Shown piece by piece: positions 38,452 through 46,636 of a stretch of DNA of 64,000 bases. Source of the DNA: Xanthomonas nasturtii (GTDB taxonomy: Bacteria > Pseudomonadota > Gammaproteobacteria > Xanthomonadales > Xanthomonadaceae); NCBI RefSeq assembly GCF_001660815.1, contig NZ_LYMI01000004.1:62001-126000 (forward strand). The letters run 5' to 3'. The notes beneath the pieces were generated by a model that had not been told where the DNA came from, did no database searches, and saw only the letters and a list, made by a program, of their open reading frames with translations. Position 1 is the first letter of the stretch, and the number at the start of each line of letters is the position of its first letter. Both the position numbers and the translations under genes were made by a program.

Positions 38452-38664
38452 ATGGGAGCGCATTTCGCAGGATCTGGTCCAGCGGAGATCAGCAAGGCCT
38501 ACTTCGATGGTCTTTCTGCCCCGAGCGAGCAATTCCTGCTGCTGCCACGCACCGGGCACGATCCCAACCCGCCGATGATGGAGGCACAGTTGAAGGCGCT
38601 GACCAGAATCCGCGCCTCGGCGCTGGCCAACGACGCGCACCGAAGCACACCACGCTTCCGTTGA
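38452..38664 (+). pseudogene. C-terminal remnant of an alpha/beta hydrolase
   Basis: About 70 codons read GPAEISKAYFDGLSAPSEQF and LLLPRTGHDPNPPMMEAQLK. This resembles the end of alpha/beta hydrolases of the proline iminopeptidase type (..A..YFD.L.AP.K......GH.P..E...F), including the catalytic histidine in GHDP. No upstream nucleophile or oxyanion region exists before it, because the Fur-box region directly precedes it. It is therefore a stump left by a deletion. Confidence 0.55.
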
Positions 38665-38700
38665 ACGATGACGCATCGCGCATCGCTCACGAGGCTCAAC

Positions 38701-38728
38701 AAAAAAGCCGGCTTTCGCCGGCTTTTTC
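38701..38728 (-). terminator. Rho-independent terminator of tkt (bidirectional)
   Basis: aaaaagccggc pairs with gccggcttttt around a short ttc loop, flanked by A-run and T-run. It can act in both directions, ending tkt on the minus strand. Confidence 0.9.
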
Positions 38729-38749
38729 TTTCAAGCACCACGCAAGGCC

Positions 38750-40750
38750 TTACAACGCCTTGGCTGCCGCAACCACATGCTCGGCGGTGATCTTGAAGTA
38801 CGCATACAACTGGTCGGCCGGCGCCGAGGCGCCGAAGGTGTCGATGCCGACGACATCGCCATCCAGGCCCACGTACTTGCGCCAGAAGCCGGTCACGCCC
38901 GCTTCCACCGCAACACGCTTGCGCACTGCATTCGGCAACACCGATTCGCGATACGCCGCATCCTGGCGGTCGAACACGTCGGTGGACGGCATCGACACCA
39001 CACGCGTCTTCAGACCAGCGGCGTCCAGGGTCTGCTTGGCTTCCACCGCCAGCCCGACTTCCGAACCGGTGGCGATCAGGATCACGTCCGGCGTGCCACC
39101 TTCGGCATCGGCCAGCACGTAGCCACCGCGTTCGATCAACTTGATCTGCTCGGCGCTGCGCGGCTGGTGCTGCAGGTTCTGGCGGCTGAACACCAGGCAG
39201 CTCGGGCCGTCCTTGCGGGTGATGGCCGCTTTCCAGCTCACCGCCGACTCCACCGCATCGCCCGGGCGCCACACATCGTTATTGGGGATGTAGCGCAGCG
39301 AGGCCAGGTGTTCCACCGGCTGATGGGTCGGGCCGTCTTCGCCCAGGCCGATCGAGTCGTGCGTGTACACGTGGATGGCATGTGCCGGGTTCAATGCGCT
39401 CATGCGCACGCCATTGCGCGCGTAATCGCTGAACACCAGGAAGGTGGCATCGAACGGAATGAAGCCGCCATGCAGCGCCAGGCCATTGGCAATGGCGGTC
39501 ATGCCGAACTCGCGCACGCCGTAATACACGTAGTTGGCGTCCGGGTCGTCGGTGGCCACCGACTTGCTGGCCTTCCACAAGGTCAGGTTGGAATGCGCCA
39601 GATCGGCCGAGCCGCCGATCAACTCGGGGAGCAACGGCGCAAACGCTTCGATCGCCAACTGCGAGGCCTTGCGCGAGGCGATGGTCTGGCCGTCTTCCTG
39701 CGCCTTGGCGATGTAGGCATCGGCCTGGGCGATGAAGTCGGCCGGCAACTCGCCGTGCGAGCGACGGGTGAGCTCGTCGGCTTCGCTGGCGTACTGCTTG
39801 CTGTACTTGTCGAACAGCTGCTCCCACTCGGCCTGACGCAGGGTGCCGGTGCCGCCGGCGCGCCAGCCGGCGTAGATTTCTTCGGGAATTTCGAACGGGC
39901 CATACGGCCATTCGAGTGCCTTGCGCGCGCCTTCCAGTTCTTCCTTGCCCAGCGGCGCGCCGTGCGAGGATTCCTTGCCGGCCTTGGTGGGCGCACCGAA
40001 ACCGATCTTGGTGCGGCAGCAGATCAGCGTGGGCTTGTCGCTGTTTTCCAGCGCGGCCTCGATGGCGGCCTTGATCTTGTCGGCATCATGCCCGTCCACG
40101 TCGCGGATGACGTGCCAGCCGTACGCCTCGAAGCGTGCCGGGGTGTTGTCGCTGAACCAGCCGGCGGTGTTGCCGTCGATAGAGATCTGGTTGTTGTCCC
40201 AGAACGCGACCAGCTTGCCCAGGCCCCAGGTGCCGGCCAGCGAGGCGGCTTCGTGCGAAATGCCTTCCATCAGGCAGCCATCGCCCATGAACACCCAGGT
40301 GCGGTGATCGACGATCTCCAGCTCCGGGCGGTTGTAGCGCTGCGCCAGCAACTTCTCGGCCAGCGCAAACCCGACCGCATTGGCAAAGCCCTGCCCGAGC
40401 GGACCGGTGGTGGTCTCCACGCCGGGGGTTTCGCTGCGCTCGGGGTGGCCGGCGGTCTTGCTGTGCAACTGACGGAACTGCTTGAGCTGCTCGATCGGCA
40501 GGTCGTAGCCGGACAGGTGCAGCAGCGCGTACTGCAGCATCGAGCCGTGGCCGTTGGACAGCACAAACCGGTCGCGGTTGAACCACTGCGGGTTGTTCGG
40601 GTTGTGCCGGAAATAATCGTTCCACAGCACTTCGGCGATATCGGCCATGCCCATCGGCATGCCGGGATGGCCGGACTTGGCGGCTTCGACCGCGTCTGCG
40701 GCGAGAAAACGGATGGCGTTGGCCAGCTGGCGGCGGGTGGGCTGGGTCAT
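38750..40750 (-). CDS. tkt: Transketolase
   Basis: A 666-residue enzyme with the N-terminal [20 protein letters not shown], substrate-binding [14 protein letters not shown], thiamine-diphosphate motif [20 protein letters not shown] with the Asn in [12 protein letters not shown], the pyrimidine domain with [20 protein letters not shown] (catalytic Glu in REFGM), and the C-terminal domain ([13 protein letters not shown]). It moves two-carbon units between sugar phosphates in the pentose phosphate pathway. Length and motifs are standard for the bacterial enzyme. The ATG at 40748-40750 matches the family start. A heptamer repeat array lies in its upstream region. It is transcribed alone and ended by the hairpin at 38701-38728. 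Confidence 0.98.
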   Translation of the reverse strand: MTQPTRRQLANAIRFLAADAVEAAKSGHPGMPMGMADIAEVLWNDYFRHNPNNPQWFNRDRFVLSNGHGSMLQYALLHLSGYDLPIEQLKQFRQLHSKTAGHPERSETPGVETTTGPLGQGFANAVGFALAEKLLAQRYNRPELEIVDHRTWVFMGDGCLMEGISHEAASLAGTWGLGKLVAFWDNNQISIDGNTAGWFSDNTPARFEAYGWHVIRDVDGHDADKIKAAIEAALENSDKPTLICCRTKIGFGAPTKAGKESSHGAPLGKEELEGARKALEWPYGPFEIPEEIYAGWRAGGTGTLRQAEWEQLFDKYSKQYASEADELTRRSHGELPADFIAQADAYIAKAQEDGQTIASRKASQLAIEAFAPLLPELIGGSADLAHSNLTLWKASKSVATDDPDANYVYYGVREFGMTAIANGLALHGGFIPFDATFLVFSDYARNGVRMSALNPAHAIHVYTHDSIGLGEDGPTHQPVEHLASLRYIPNNDVWRPGDAVESAVSWKAAITRKDGPSCLVFSRQNLQHQPRSAEQIKLIERGGYVLADAEGGTPDVILIATGSEVGLAVEAKQTLDAAGLKTRVVSMPSTDVFDRQDAAYRESVLPNAVRKRVAVEAGVTGFWRKYVGLDGDVVGIDTFGASAPADQLYAYFKITAEHVVAAAKAL

Positions 40751-40825
40751 GGGCGTCTATGGAAGCGGAAGGGAACACCGCTGGAAGCGGAGCCCCGTAT
40801 TCTCCCACACAGTGTGTGACTAGGG

Positions 40826-40872
40826 CCGGGACCCGGGACCCGGGACCCGGGACCCGGGACCCGGGACCCGGG
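40826..40872. repeat. CCGGGAC heptamer tandem repeat upstream of tkt
   Basis: Nearly seven perfect copies of CCGGGAC in a row. The unit differs from the GGGAATC arrays only in its last bases, so it is a GC-only version of the same repeat class. It begins about 75 bp upstream of the tkt start codon. Confidence 0.88.
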
Positions 40873-40982
40873 AAGCCTCGTCTCTATTTAGCGGATGTCA
40901 ACACGCGTTACGGCAATCCCTGGATTCTCGGCCCTGCCAAGACATTTCAGATACGGATGCCGTCGGCCGCTCATCGCACTGC

Positions 40983-42299
40983 TTAGGCATTCGCGGGTCC
41001 CGGGTCCCCGGTCCCCGGTCCCGGCTCCCCTTTGGCCACCAAGGTCGTCAGCGCCAGATCCCCGGTCACGTTCAACGCCGTGCGGCACATGTCCAGGAAG
41101 TGATTGACGCCCAGGATCATGCCGATACCCACCGGGTTGACCCCGACCATGGCGCAGATCAGCGCCACCACCGGTAGCGAGCCGGACGGCACGCCCGCGG
41201 TGCCGATACCGCCCAGGATGCACACCAGCATCACCATGAACTGCTGGCCGATACTCAGGTCCACGTTGAAGAACTGCGCCAGGAAGATCACCGTCACGCC
41301 CTCGAACAGCGCGGTGCCGTTCTGGTTGGCGGTGGCACCCACGGTCAGCACGAAGCGTGAAACGCGTGGCGGCAGGCCCATCTCGTCGGCCACGCGCAGC
41401 GCGGTCGGCAGGGTCGCGTTACTGGACGCAGTGGAGAACGCCATCATGGTTGCCTGCTGGGTCTGCTTGAAGAAGCCCAGCGGCGAGCGCCCGGCAAACT
41501 TCACAGCCAACCCGTAGCTGACCACCATGTGCAGGCCCAGCGCCAGTACCACCACGCCCACGTAGGCGCCCAGCCGGATCAACAAATCAAAGCCAAACAA
41601 CGCCGCCAGGTTGAACATGAAGCAGGCCACCGCATACGGCGCCAGGCGGATCACCAGCCCGATCAAGGTCATGGAAATTTCGAAGATGCCTTCGATGCCG
41701 CGCCTGAGCGTGGCGACCTTTTCATCGGCGGTCAGCACCATGCCCACGCCGAACATCACCGCAAAGAACATCAGCGACAGGATCGCACCATTGCTGGACG
41801 CGGCGGCAATCACGTTGTTGGGCACGATCGACAGCAGCATGTCCATCCCCTGCGGCTGGGTGCCGGAGCTGGAGATGATCTCGCGGGTGCGCTCAGCGTT
41901 TTCCTGGATCAGCTGATTGGCCAGCTGCGGGTCCACGCCGGCACCGGGCTTGAGCACATTGACCAGCACCAGGCCCAGCAACACCGCCACGCCGGACAGC
42001 ACCACGGTATAGCCCAGCGTGCGCCACCCCACGCGGCCCAGCGCACGGATGTCGCCCATCTCGGAAATGCCCATCACCAGCGCCGAAAACAGCAGCGGCA
42101 CGATCAGCATGAAGATCAGATTGAGGAAGATCTGCGAGAACGGCGTGGTCACGTACTTGGTGGCCAAGCCCACCCACTCGGCATCACTGCCGGCCAGGTA
42201 ATAAACGGCCAGACCCAACAACAGGCCAACGGCGAAGCCAATCCCCATCTTCCAATGCAGGGGCAGGCCCGGGCGGCGCGCGGCTGGGGATGCAGTCAT
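40983..42299 (-). CDS. Dicarboxylate/amino-acid:cation symporter (GltP/DctA family)
   Basis: A 438-residue membrane protein with the DAACS fold. About eight membrane helices are preceded by WKMGIGFAVGLLLGLAVYYL, with QIFLNLIFMLIVPLLFSALV, the serine-rich hairpin TASSNATLPTALRV, and the transport core LTVGATANQNGTALFEGVTV followed by the HP2 region GIGTAGVPSGSLPVVA. It imports glutamate, aspartate or C4-dicarboxylates with protons or sodium; the specificity is not resolvable. The ATG at 42297-42299 is chosen for homology. The C-terminus ends GEPGPGTGDPGPANA, encoded by a GGGACCC-type heptamer array, so repeat growth appears to have rewritten the tail. Confidence 0.93.
   Translation of the reverse strand: MTASPAARRPGLPLHWKMGIGFAVGLLLGLAVYYLAGSDAEWVGLATKYVTTPFSQIFLNLIFMLIVPLLFSALVMGISEMGDIRALGRVGWRTLGYTVVLSGVAVLLGLVLVNVLKPGAGVDPQLANQLIQENAERTREIISSSGTQPQGMDMLLSIVPNNVIAAASSNGAILSLMFFAVMFGVGMVLTADEKVATLRRGIEGIFEISMTLIGLVIRLAPYAVACFMFNLAALFGFDLLIRLGAYVGVVVLALGLHMVVSYGLAVKFAGRSPLGFFKQTQQATMMAFSTASSNATLPTALRVADEMGLPPRVSRFVLTVGATANQNGTALFEGVTVIFLAQFFNVDLSIGQQFMVMLVCILGGIGTAGVPSGSLPVVALICAMVGVNPVGIGMILGVNHFLDMCRTALNVTGDLALTTLVAKGEPGPGTGDPGPANA
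40994..41030. repeat. GGGTCCC-type heptamer array within the symporter 3' end
   Basis: Degenerate repeats of cgggtcc/ccggtcc (complement of the CCGGGAC unit at 40826-40872) occupy the last codons of the symporter gene. They encode its Gly/Pro-rich tail. Confidence 0.75.
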
Positions 42300-42493
42300 C
42301 TGGTCGGCCTTGTTCTGGACACAAAGACCGGAGCTTAACAAACGCCATGGATGCGGCCACCTACCCGGGTGCACTTGCGCGCCTGCTACGGGTAGGTGCC
42401 CCTCTCAGCAGGTGCGCCTCTCAGTCATGAGGGCGCCGCGCCAGACAACTACTGGGTGCTTGTTGAACACGTTGCGCACCGACCAACTCCCCT

Positions 42494-42601
42494 GGTCCTT
42501 GCCCGCTCACCGTCGCGGGACCCTTGGCGGCATGGATGCCGCCACGGAGCTTACATGGACGTACTTGCAGCGTGTCCTGCGATGGTGGGCTGGCAAGGGC
42601 C
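42494..42601 (+). repeat. Palindromic MITE-like element, copy A
   Basis: A 108-bp unit is bounded by 28-base imperfect inverted ends: it starts ggtccttgcccgctcacc.. and ends ..ggtgggctggcaagggcc. An internal palindrome GGCGGCATGGATGCCGCC sits near the left side. No coding capacity. Confidence 0.8.
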
Positions 42602-42629
42602 TTGCAGCAAACGCAAAGACGTCGAGTGC

Positions 42630-42730
42630 GCGGTGCCCTCACCGCTCGTGGGACACGCCGTCAACCCGTCCATGGGGCTCGGTGGCGGCATCCATGCCGC
42701 CAACGGTCCCGCAATCAGCGAGGACACCGC
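42630..42730 (-). repeat. Palindromic MITE-like element, copy B (inverted)
   Basis: A 101-bp unit in the opposite orientation, sharing the GGCGGCATGGATGCCGCC core. Its inverted ends (gcggtgccctcaccgctc.. / ..cagcgaggacaccgc) differ from those of copies A and C but still pair with each other. Confidence 0.75.
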
Positions 42731-42825
42731 ACCAGATAGTTGGCTGGTGGTTTTGTGAAGAGCGAGGAGCGCGTCGCGGCTTGCCGGTTGCTCGTTGAAA
42801 ACCATGCACACCGACCATCCCGACT

Positions 42826-42933
42826 GGTCCTTGCCCGCCCACCGTCGCGGGACCTTGAGCGGCATGGATGCCGCGCCAGAGCCTCCAGGGACGGATTCAC
42901 GGCGTGTCCTGCGATGGTGGGCGGGCAAGGGCC
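42826..42933 (+). repeat. Palindromic MITE-like element, copy C
   Basis: A 108-bp unit of the same length and orientation as copy A, with matching ends (ggtccttgcccgcccacc.. / ..ggtgggcgggcaagggcc) and the core GCGGCATGGATGCCGC. The flanking DNA to its left (cgttgaaaaccatgcacacc) also resembles that left of copy A, so the repeat may extend beyond the inverted ends. Confidence 0.8.
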
Positions 42934-43070
42934 ATGCAGCAGACTCGCAGCAGTAACTTTTTTCTCGGCGACACGGTTTTCAAACCAGGCGCATGGAGCT
43001 CAAAAAACCACTGCGACGTAAAGGTGATAACCATCGTCGCCATCGATCGACGTCGATTCATCGCAGCCGA

Positions 43071-44822
43071 TCAAGACACCGGCGGATACAGCGGCGCCAG
43101 CACTTCGGGTTCTGCTGCGCTTGCATGTTGCCAGCGGGGGCCCTTGGCGAACGCTTCCCGCAAGGCTGCGCGCGCGCCGGCCACATCGCCGTCGCCGCCC
43201 CAGCGCGCGCGTTGCATGCGCGCCACGGCTGCCCGCTGCGCCGGGTCTGCCAACGCCGCCAACACCGCGTCGATATCGGCAACACCGGCCATGCCACAGA
43301 GCACGACTGCCACATCGTCCATTCCGCCGGTGTCCAGCGCGCGGCGCAGCTCGGCCACGCCATGGGTTGCACGCTTGCCGGGCATGGGCGTGGCGCCAAC
43401 GCTTGTGCCGTCAACACTGTTTGGCATGCCGCGCCGACGTCGCAACGCCCATACCAACGTCACTACCCACAACAGTGCGAAGCCGGTCGCCGCGGCAATC
43501 CATCCCCACGGCCGTTGCATAGCAGCGGACTGCTGCTGCAACGTCAGCGTACCGGCTGTTGGCGCAGGCGCCGCGTCGTTGATTGCCGGACGACCCGTTG
43601 GCGCAGGTGCTGGCGGTGGCGCGGCAAAGGCCCCGCTGCCGGCTGCAACATCCAACGTCAGATCCGGCAACGTCGCAGTCTTGGCCGCCGCTGCGGCCAC
43701 ATCCCACCACGCCACCTGCAGACCGGGGACTACCAAGGGACCGGCGCGGTTGGGCACGATCGAATAGCGCCGGGTCAACCGCAGTTGCGGCGAGCCGTCC
43801 ACGAAGCGTTCCTCGAACTGCGCCGGCTCGGCGAACACCTGTGCGTCTGGCACGCTTGGCGTGGGCAATTCGGGGAACTGCGCCTGCGTGGCACCGCGCG
43901 CACTGGCTTCCACCACGAGTTGCGCCGCCTCACCGGCGGTGGCCCGCTGCGGCGTGGTCGTGTAGCGCAACTGCAGGCTGCGCAGCGGCAGCCAGGGCTG
44001 TGGTGCGTTGGCCGGCTGCGCGCGTACCTGCAGCGGAATGCTGGCGCTGCGCGCACTCAGCTCTCCGTTGCCGCGACCGAAGTAATCGTCGAAGAACCCG
44101 CCAACCGAACGCCCATTGAAACGGGCCGGCGGCAGCAGCAGACGCCCACTACGTTCGGGCACCAACAGATAGCGCCGCTCCACCACGTTGTACTGGCGTC
44201 CGTTGAGTACCTTGACCGAGCTGACGTCATCGCCGACGCGCTGCATCGATGCACCATCGGGAGCCTCAAGATCCAGCTCGCCCGATGCCAGCTGATTGGC
44301 GAAGTACAACCGCACCACCACGCCCACGCTCTGCTGCACGTAAGGCTGGGGGTCGTCCACCCGGGTTTCGACGAAAGCCTCTTCATTGCCCTGCGCCGCA
44401 CTCGGCCCGCCGGCAGCGCCGCTGGAATTGCTGGCGGCATCGTTCGCCGCCCCAACCACCTGCAGGCGCAGGGGTTCGGTGCGCTCATTGCCCACCCGTA
44501 TCGCCGGCACGATCAGTTCACCACTCTTGCGCGGCGTCAGCACCACACCGAACAAGGCACGCACCGTCACCGAACCGTTGGTCACCTGCATCTGCTGATT
44601 GGCGCTCTTGGCGCCCACCGAAAAATCGGTGCGCAGCGGCGTGTAATCCGGATCGACGCCGCGTTGGTCGGTTTCGATGTTCAACATCACCACGTCGCCA
44701 GCACTGGCGCTATCGCGATCAAGCCACGCGCGTGTGACCGCACCGGCTGGTGCGCCAACCAACAGCATCATGCTGGCCAGCATGCCGATCGCCGCGCGAC
44801 GCAAATGGTGTCTGCCGATCAT
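43071..44822 (-). CDS. BatD-like protein (oxygen tolerance family)
   Basis: A 583-residue protein with signal peptide (AIGMLASMMLLVGAPAGAV). Ig-like beta domains form most of the protein (DFSVGAKSANQQMQVTNGSV, TVRALFGVVLTPRKSGELIV, QPYVQQSVGVVVRLYFANQL, RRYSIVPNRAGPLVVPGLQV). A membrane helix (GWIAAATGFALLWVVTLVWA) and a C-terminal cytoplasmic helical region follow. This is the BatD layout: a large periplasmic part anchored by one helix. It is the last gene of the moxR-bat operon and overlaps the preceding gene (ATGA). Bat complexes are linked to envelope or oxidative-stress tolerance in other bacteria, but the mechanism is unknown. Confidence 0.88.
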   Translation of the reverse strand: MIGRHHLRRAAIGMLASMMLLVGAPAGAVTRAWLDRDSASAGDVVMLNIETDQRGVDPDYTPLRTDFSVGAKSANQQMQVTNGSVTVRALFGVVLTPRKSGELIVPAIRVGNERTEPLRLQVVGAANDAASNSSGAAGGPSAAQGNEEAFVETRVDDPQPYVQQSVGVVVRLYFANQLASGELDLEAPDGASMQRVGDDVSSVKVLNGRQYNVVERRYLLVPERSGRLLLPPARFNGRSVGGFFDDYFGRGNGELSARSASIPLQVRAQPANAPQPWLPLRSLQLRYTTTPQRATAGEAAQLVVEASARGATQAQFPELPTPSVPDAQVFAEPAQFEERFVDGSPQLRLTRRYSIVPNRAGPLVVPGLQVAWWDVAAAAAKTATLPDLTLDVAAGSGAFAAPPPAPAPTGRPAINDAAPAPTAGTLTLQQQSAAMQRPWGWIAAATGFALLWVVTLVWALRRRRGMPNSVDGTSVGATPMPGKRATHGVAELRRALDTGGMDDVAVVLCGMAGVADIDAVLAALADPAQRAAVARMQRARWGGDGDVAGARAALREAFAKGPRWQHASAAEPEVLAPLYPPVS

Positions 44823-46636
44823 CGTCCGTCCCGTTGCCTGCGTTCGTATTCCAGCCTGAATTTGGTGCGTAGCAGGCTGCCCGGATCGTCCGGCACCCGC
44901 CGCAGCCACGCATCCACCGCCTGGCGTTGCTCGCGCTGTTCCGGCGTCTCGCTTGCGGCGGCGGCCTCCTGCTCGCCGCCTTGGCCCGTCTGCTTGTCGC
45001 CCGCCTGCGCCATGGCCTGTTGCATCTTGCGACGCTGCGCCTCATCGGCCTGCTGCTGCGCCTTGGCGTCGGCAGACTGCGGTGGCGAGCTCTGCTTGCT
45101 CTGCTCGCCTTGCCCGTTTTTGGATTGCGCATCCTGCGACTTGCCGTCCTGCGGCGTCTGCGCGTCGGAGGGCTGCTGCTTGCCGTCCTGCGGCTTCTGC
45201 CCATCCTGGCCGGATTGCTTGTCTTGTTGATTCTGGCCCGATTGCTGTTGCCCCTTCCCATCCTGGCCGGGTTGTTTCTGATCCTTGGACTGGCCTTTGC
45301 CGTCCTTATTGTTCTGCTGCTGACGCTTGCGCGCCGCATCGACCGCCGCGCGGTTGGCGATGGCGTCTTGCTGATTCGGATGTTGCTTGAGCGCACGGTC
45401 GTAGGCTGCGATCGCCGCGTCGTATTGGCCTTGTCGCGCCAGCGCGTTGCCGAGGTTGTACAGCCCCTCATCGGTTGGCACCGCTTCGAATGCCTTCTGC
45501 GCCGCCGCAAAATCGCCCTTGCGGTACGCCTGCACGCCGGCATCCAGGCGCTGTTGCTGCACCTGGTCGGCACGTTGCCACAAGGTGCCTTCCGCAGCGC
45601 GCGCGGGCTGCGCCAGCGGCAGCACGCAGACCATTGCCAGCACCGCCACCACCGCGCGGCGTCGAAACGCCAGCAGAGCCAACAGCATCACCGGCATCAC
45701 CAGCCAATAGCCTTCGTCGAGCCAGGTCTTGCCACCATCGGACTCGGCGGTTTCATCTGCCAGCGGCTGTTGCGACGGGTCGAGCACACCCAAGGCGCGC
45801 AGATCCGCATCGTCCGGTGCGATGCGCGCATACCGGCCACCGCCCTGCCCGGCCAGGTCGCGCAGGCTGCTTTCGTCGAGCTTCGCCTGCATGATCTCGC
45901 CGCTGGCCGTGCGATACGCGGCGCCGCGCTCGCCGCCCACGCCCAGCGCAGAGACAGCGAATCCGCGCGAACGCGCCACCCGTGCGGCGCTTTCGGCGGA
46001 ACGATCGGCACTATCGCTGACCAGCAGGATCTCGCCCTGCTTGAAACCGGCTTGCTGCAGCAGCTGGACGGCTGCATCGATGGCCCGGTCCGCGCGCTTG
46101 CCGTCGACCGGCATGACCGACGGCGACAGCGCATCCAGAAACAAGGCCACATTGGCGCTGTCTTCTGTCAATGGCGCAACCGTGAAGCTCTCACCCGCAT
46201 AGACCAGCAATGCAACTTCGCCACCGGCACGTTTGCGCAGCAGCGTCGCCAGCTTGGCACGGGCCTGCAGCAGGCGCGATGGCGGCAGGTCGGTCGCGTT
46301 GGCACTGGACGACAGATCCAGCACCACCACCAGCGGCATGCTGAATTGATACACCGGGCGCTCGGTCTGGCGCCAACTCGGCCCGCTCATGGCGACCACG
46401 GCCAGCGCGTAGGTCAGCGCGGCCAGCACGAATCCCAGCCATCCGCGCCGACCACCGGAGACCAGCAATGTCGACAGCAGGTGCGCATCCACGCTTTGCC
46501 GCCAGACATCGGCATCGCGTCGGCGCCAGTGCCACAGCGCCGCCGCCGGCACGATCGCCAGCAACGCCCACAACAGCGTCGGGCGCAGCAAATGCAGCGA
46601 CTGCAGCGACACTGCCACTTCGGTCAGCGCATTCAT
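44819..46636 (-). CDS. BatB/BatC-like fusion: VWA membrane protein with TPR and low-complexity tail
   Basis: A 605-residue protein. Residues about 1-330 are a BatB-like module: two N-terminal helices, a von Willebrand A domain with a MIDAS motif (PLVVVLDLSSSANATDLPPS) and a following helix (YWLVMPVMLLALLAFRRRAV). A BatC-like half follows: a second hydrophobic segment, TPR repeats (GVQAYRKGDFAAAQKAFEAV, LYNLGNALARQGQYDAAIAA) and a long Gln/Lys/Asp/Gly-rich, probably disordered, stretch. In other genomes batB and batC are often separate genes, so this reads as a fusion. GGAGG lies 6 bases before the ATG at 46636. It overlaps both neighbours by 4 bases. Confidence 0.9.
   Translation of the reverse strand: MNALTEVAVSLQSLHLLRPTLLWALLAIVPAAALWHWRRRDADVWRQSVDAHLLSTLLVSGGRRGWLGFVLAALTYALAVVAMSGPSWRQTERPVYQFSMPLVVVLDLSSSANATDLPPSRLLQARAKLATLLRKRAGGEVALLVYAGESFTVAPLTEDSANVALFLDALSPSVMPVDGKRADRAIDAAVQLLQQAGFKQGEILLVSDSADRSAESAARVARSRGFAVSALGVGGERGAAYRTASGEIMQAKLDESSLRDLAGQGGGRYARIAPDDADLRALGVLDPSQQPLADETAESDGGKTWLDEGYWLVMPVMLLALLAFRRRAVVAVLAMVCVLPLAQPARAAEGTLWQRADQVQQQRLDAGVQAYRKGDFAAAQKAFEAVPTDEGLYNLGNALARQGQYDAAIAAYDRALKQHPNQQDAIANRAAVDAARKRQQQNNKDGKGQSKDQKQPGQDGKGQQQSGQNQQDKQSGQDGQKPQDGKQQPSDAQTPQDGKSQDAQSKNGQGEQSKQSSPPQSADAKAQQQADEAQRRKMQQAMAQAGDKQTGQGGEQEAAAASETPEQREQRQAVDAWLRRVPDDPGSLLRTKFRLEYERRQRDGR

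Larger units (their letters stand above)
42300..43070. other. 771-bp non-coding region with palindromic elements
   Basis: There is no gene here. The region holds three related ~100-bp elements with inverted ends (42494-42601, 42630-42730, 42826-42933). The remainder is unremarkable. Confidence 0.7.

Noticed and set aside
38777-40819. 680-codon open frame opposite transketolase
   Set aside because: A by-product of GC-rich codon use; its composition is unlike a real protein, and tkt occupies the other strand fully.
40826-40872. Possible CRISPR or origin iterons
   Set aside because: Contiguous 7-bp units without spacing, and no replication gene is adjacent.
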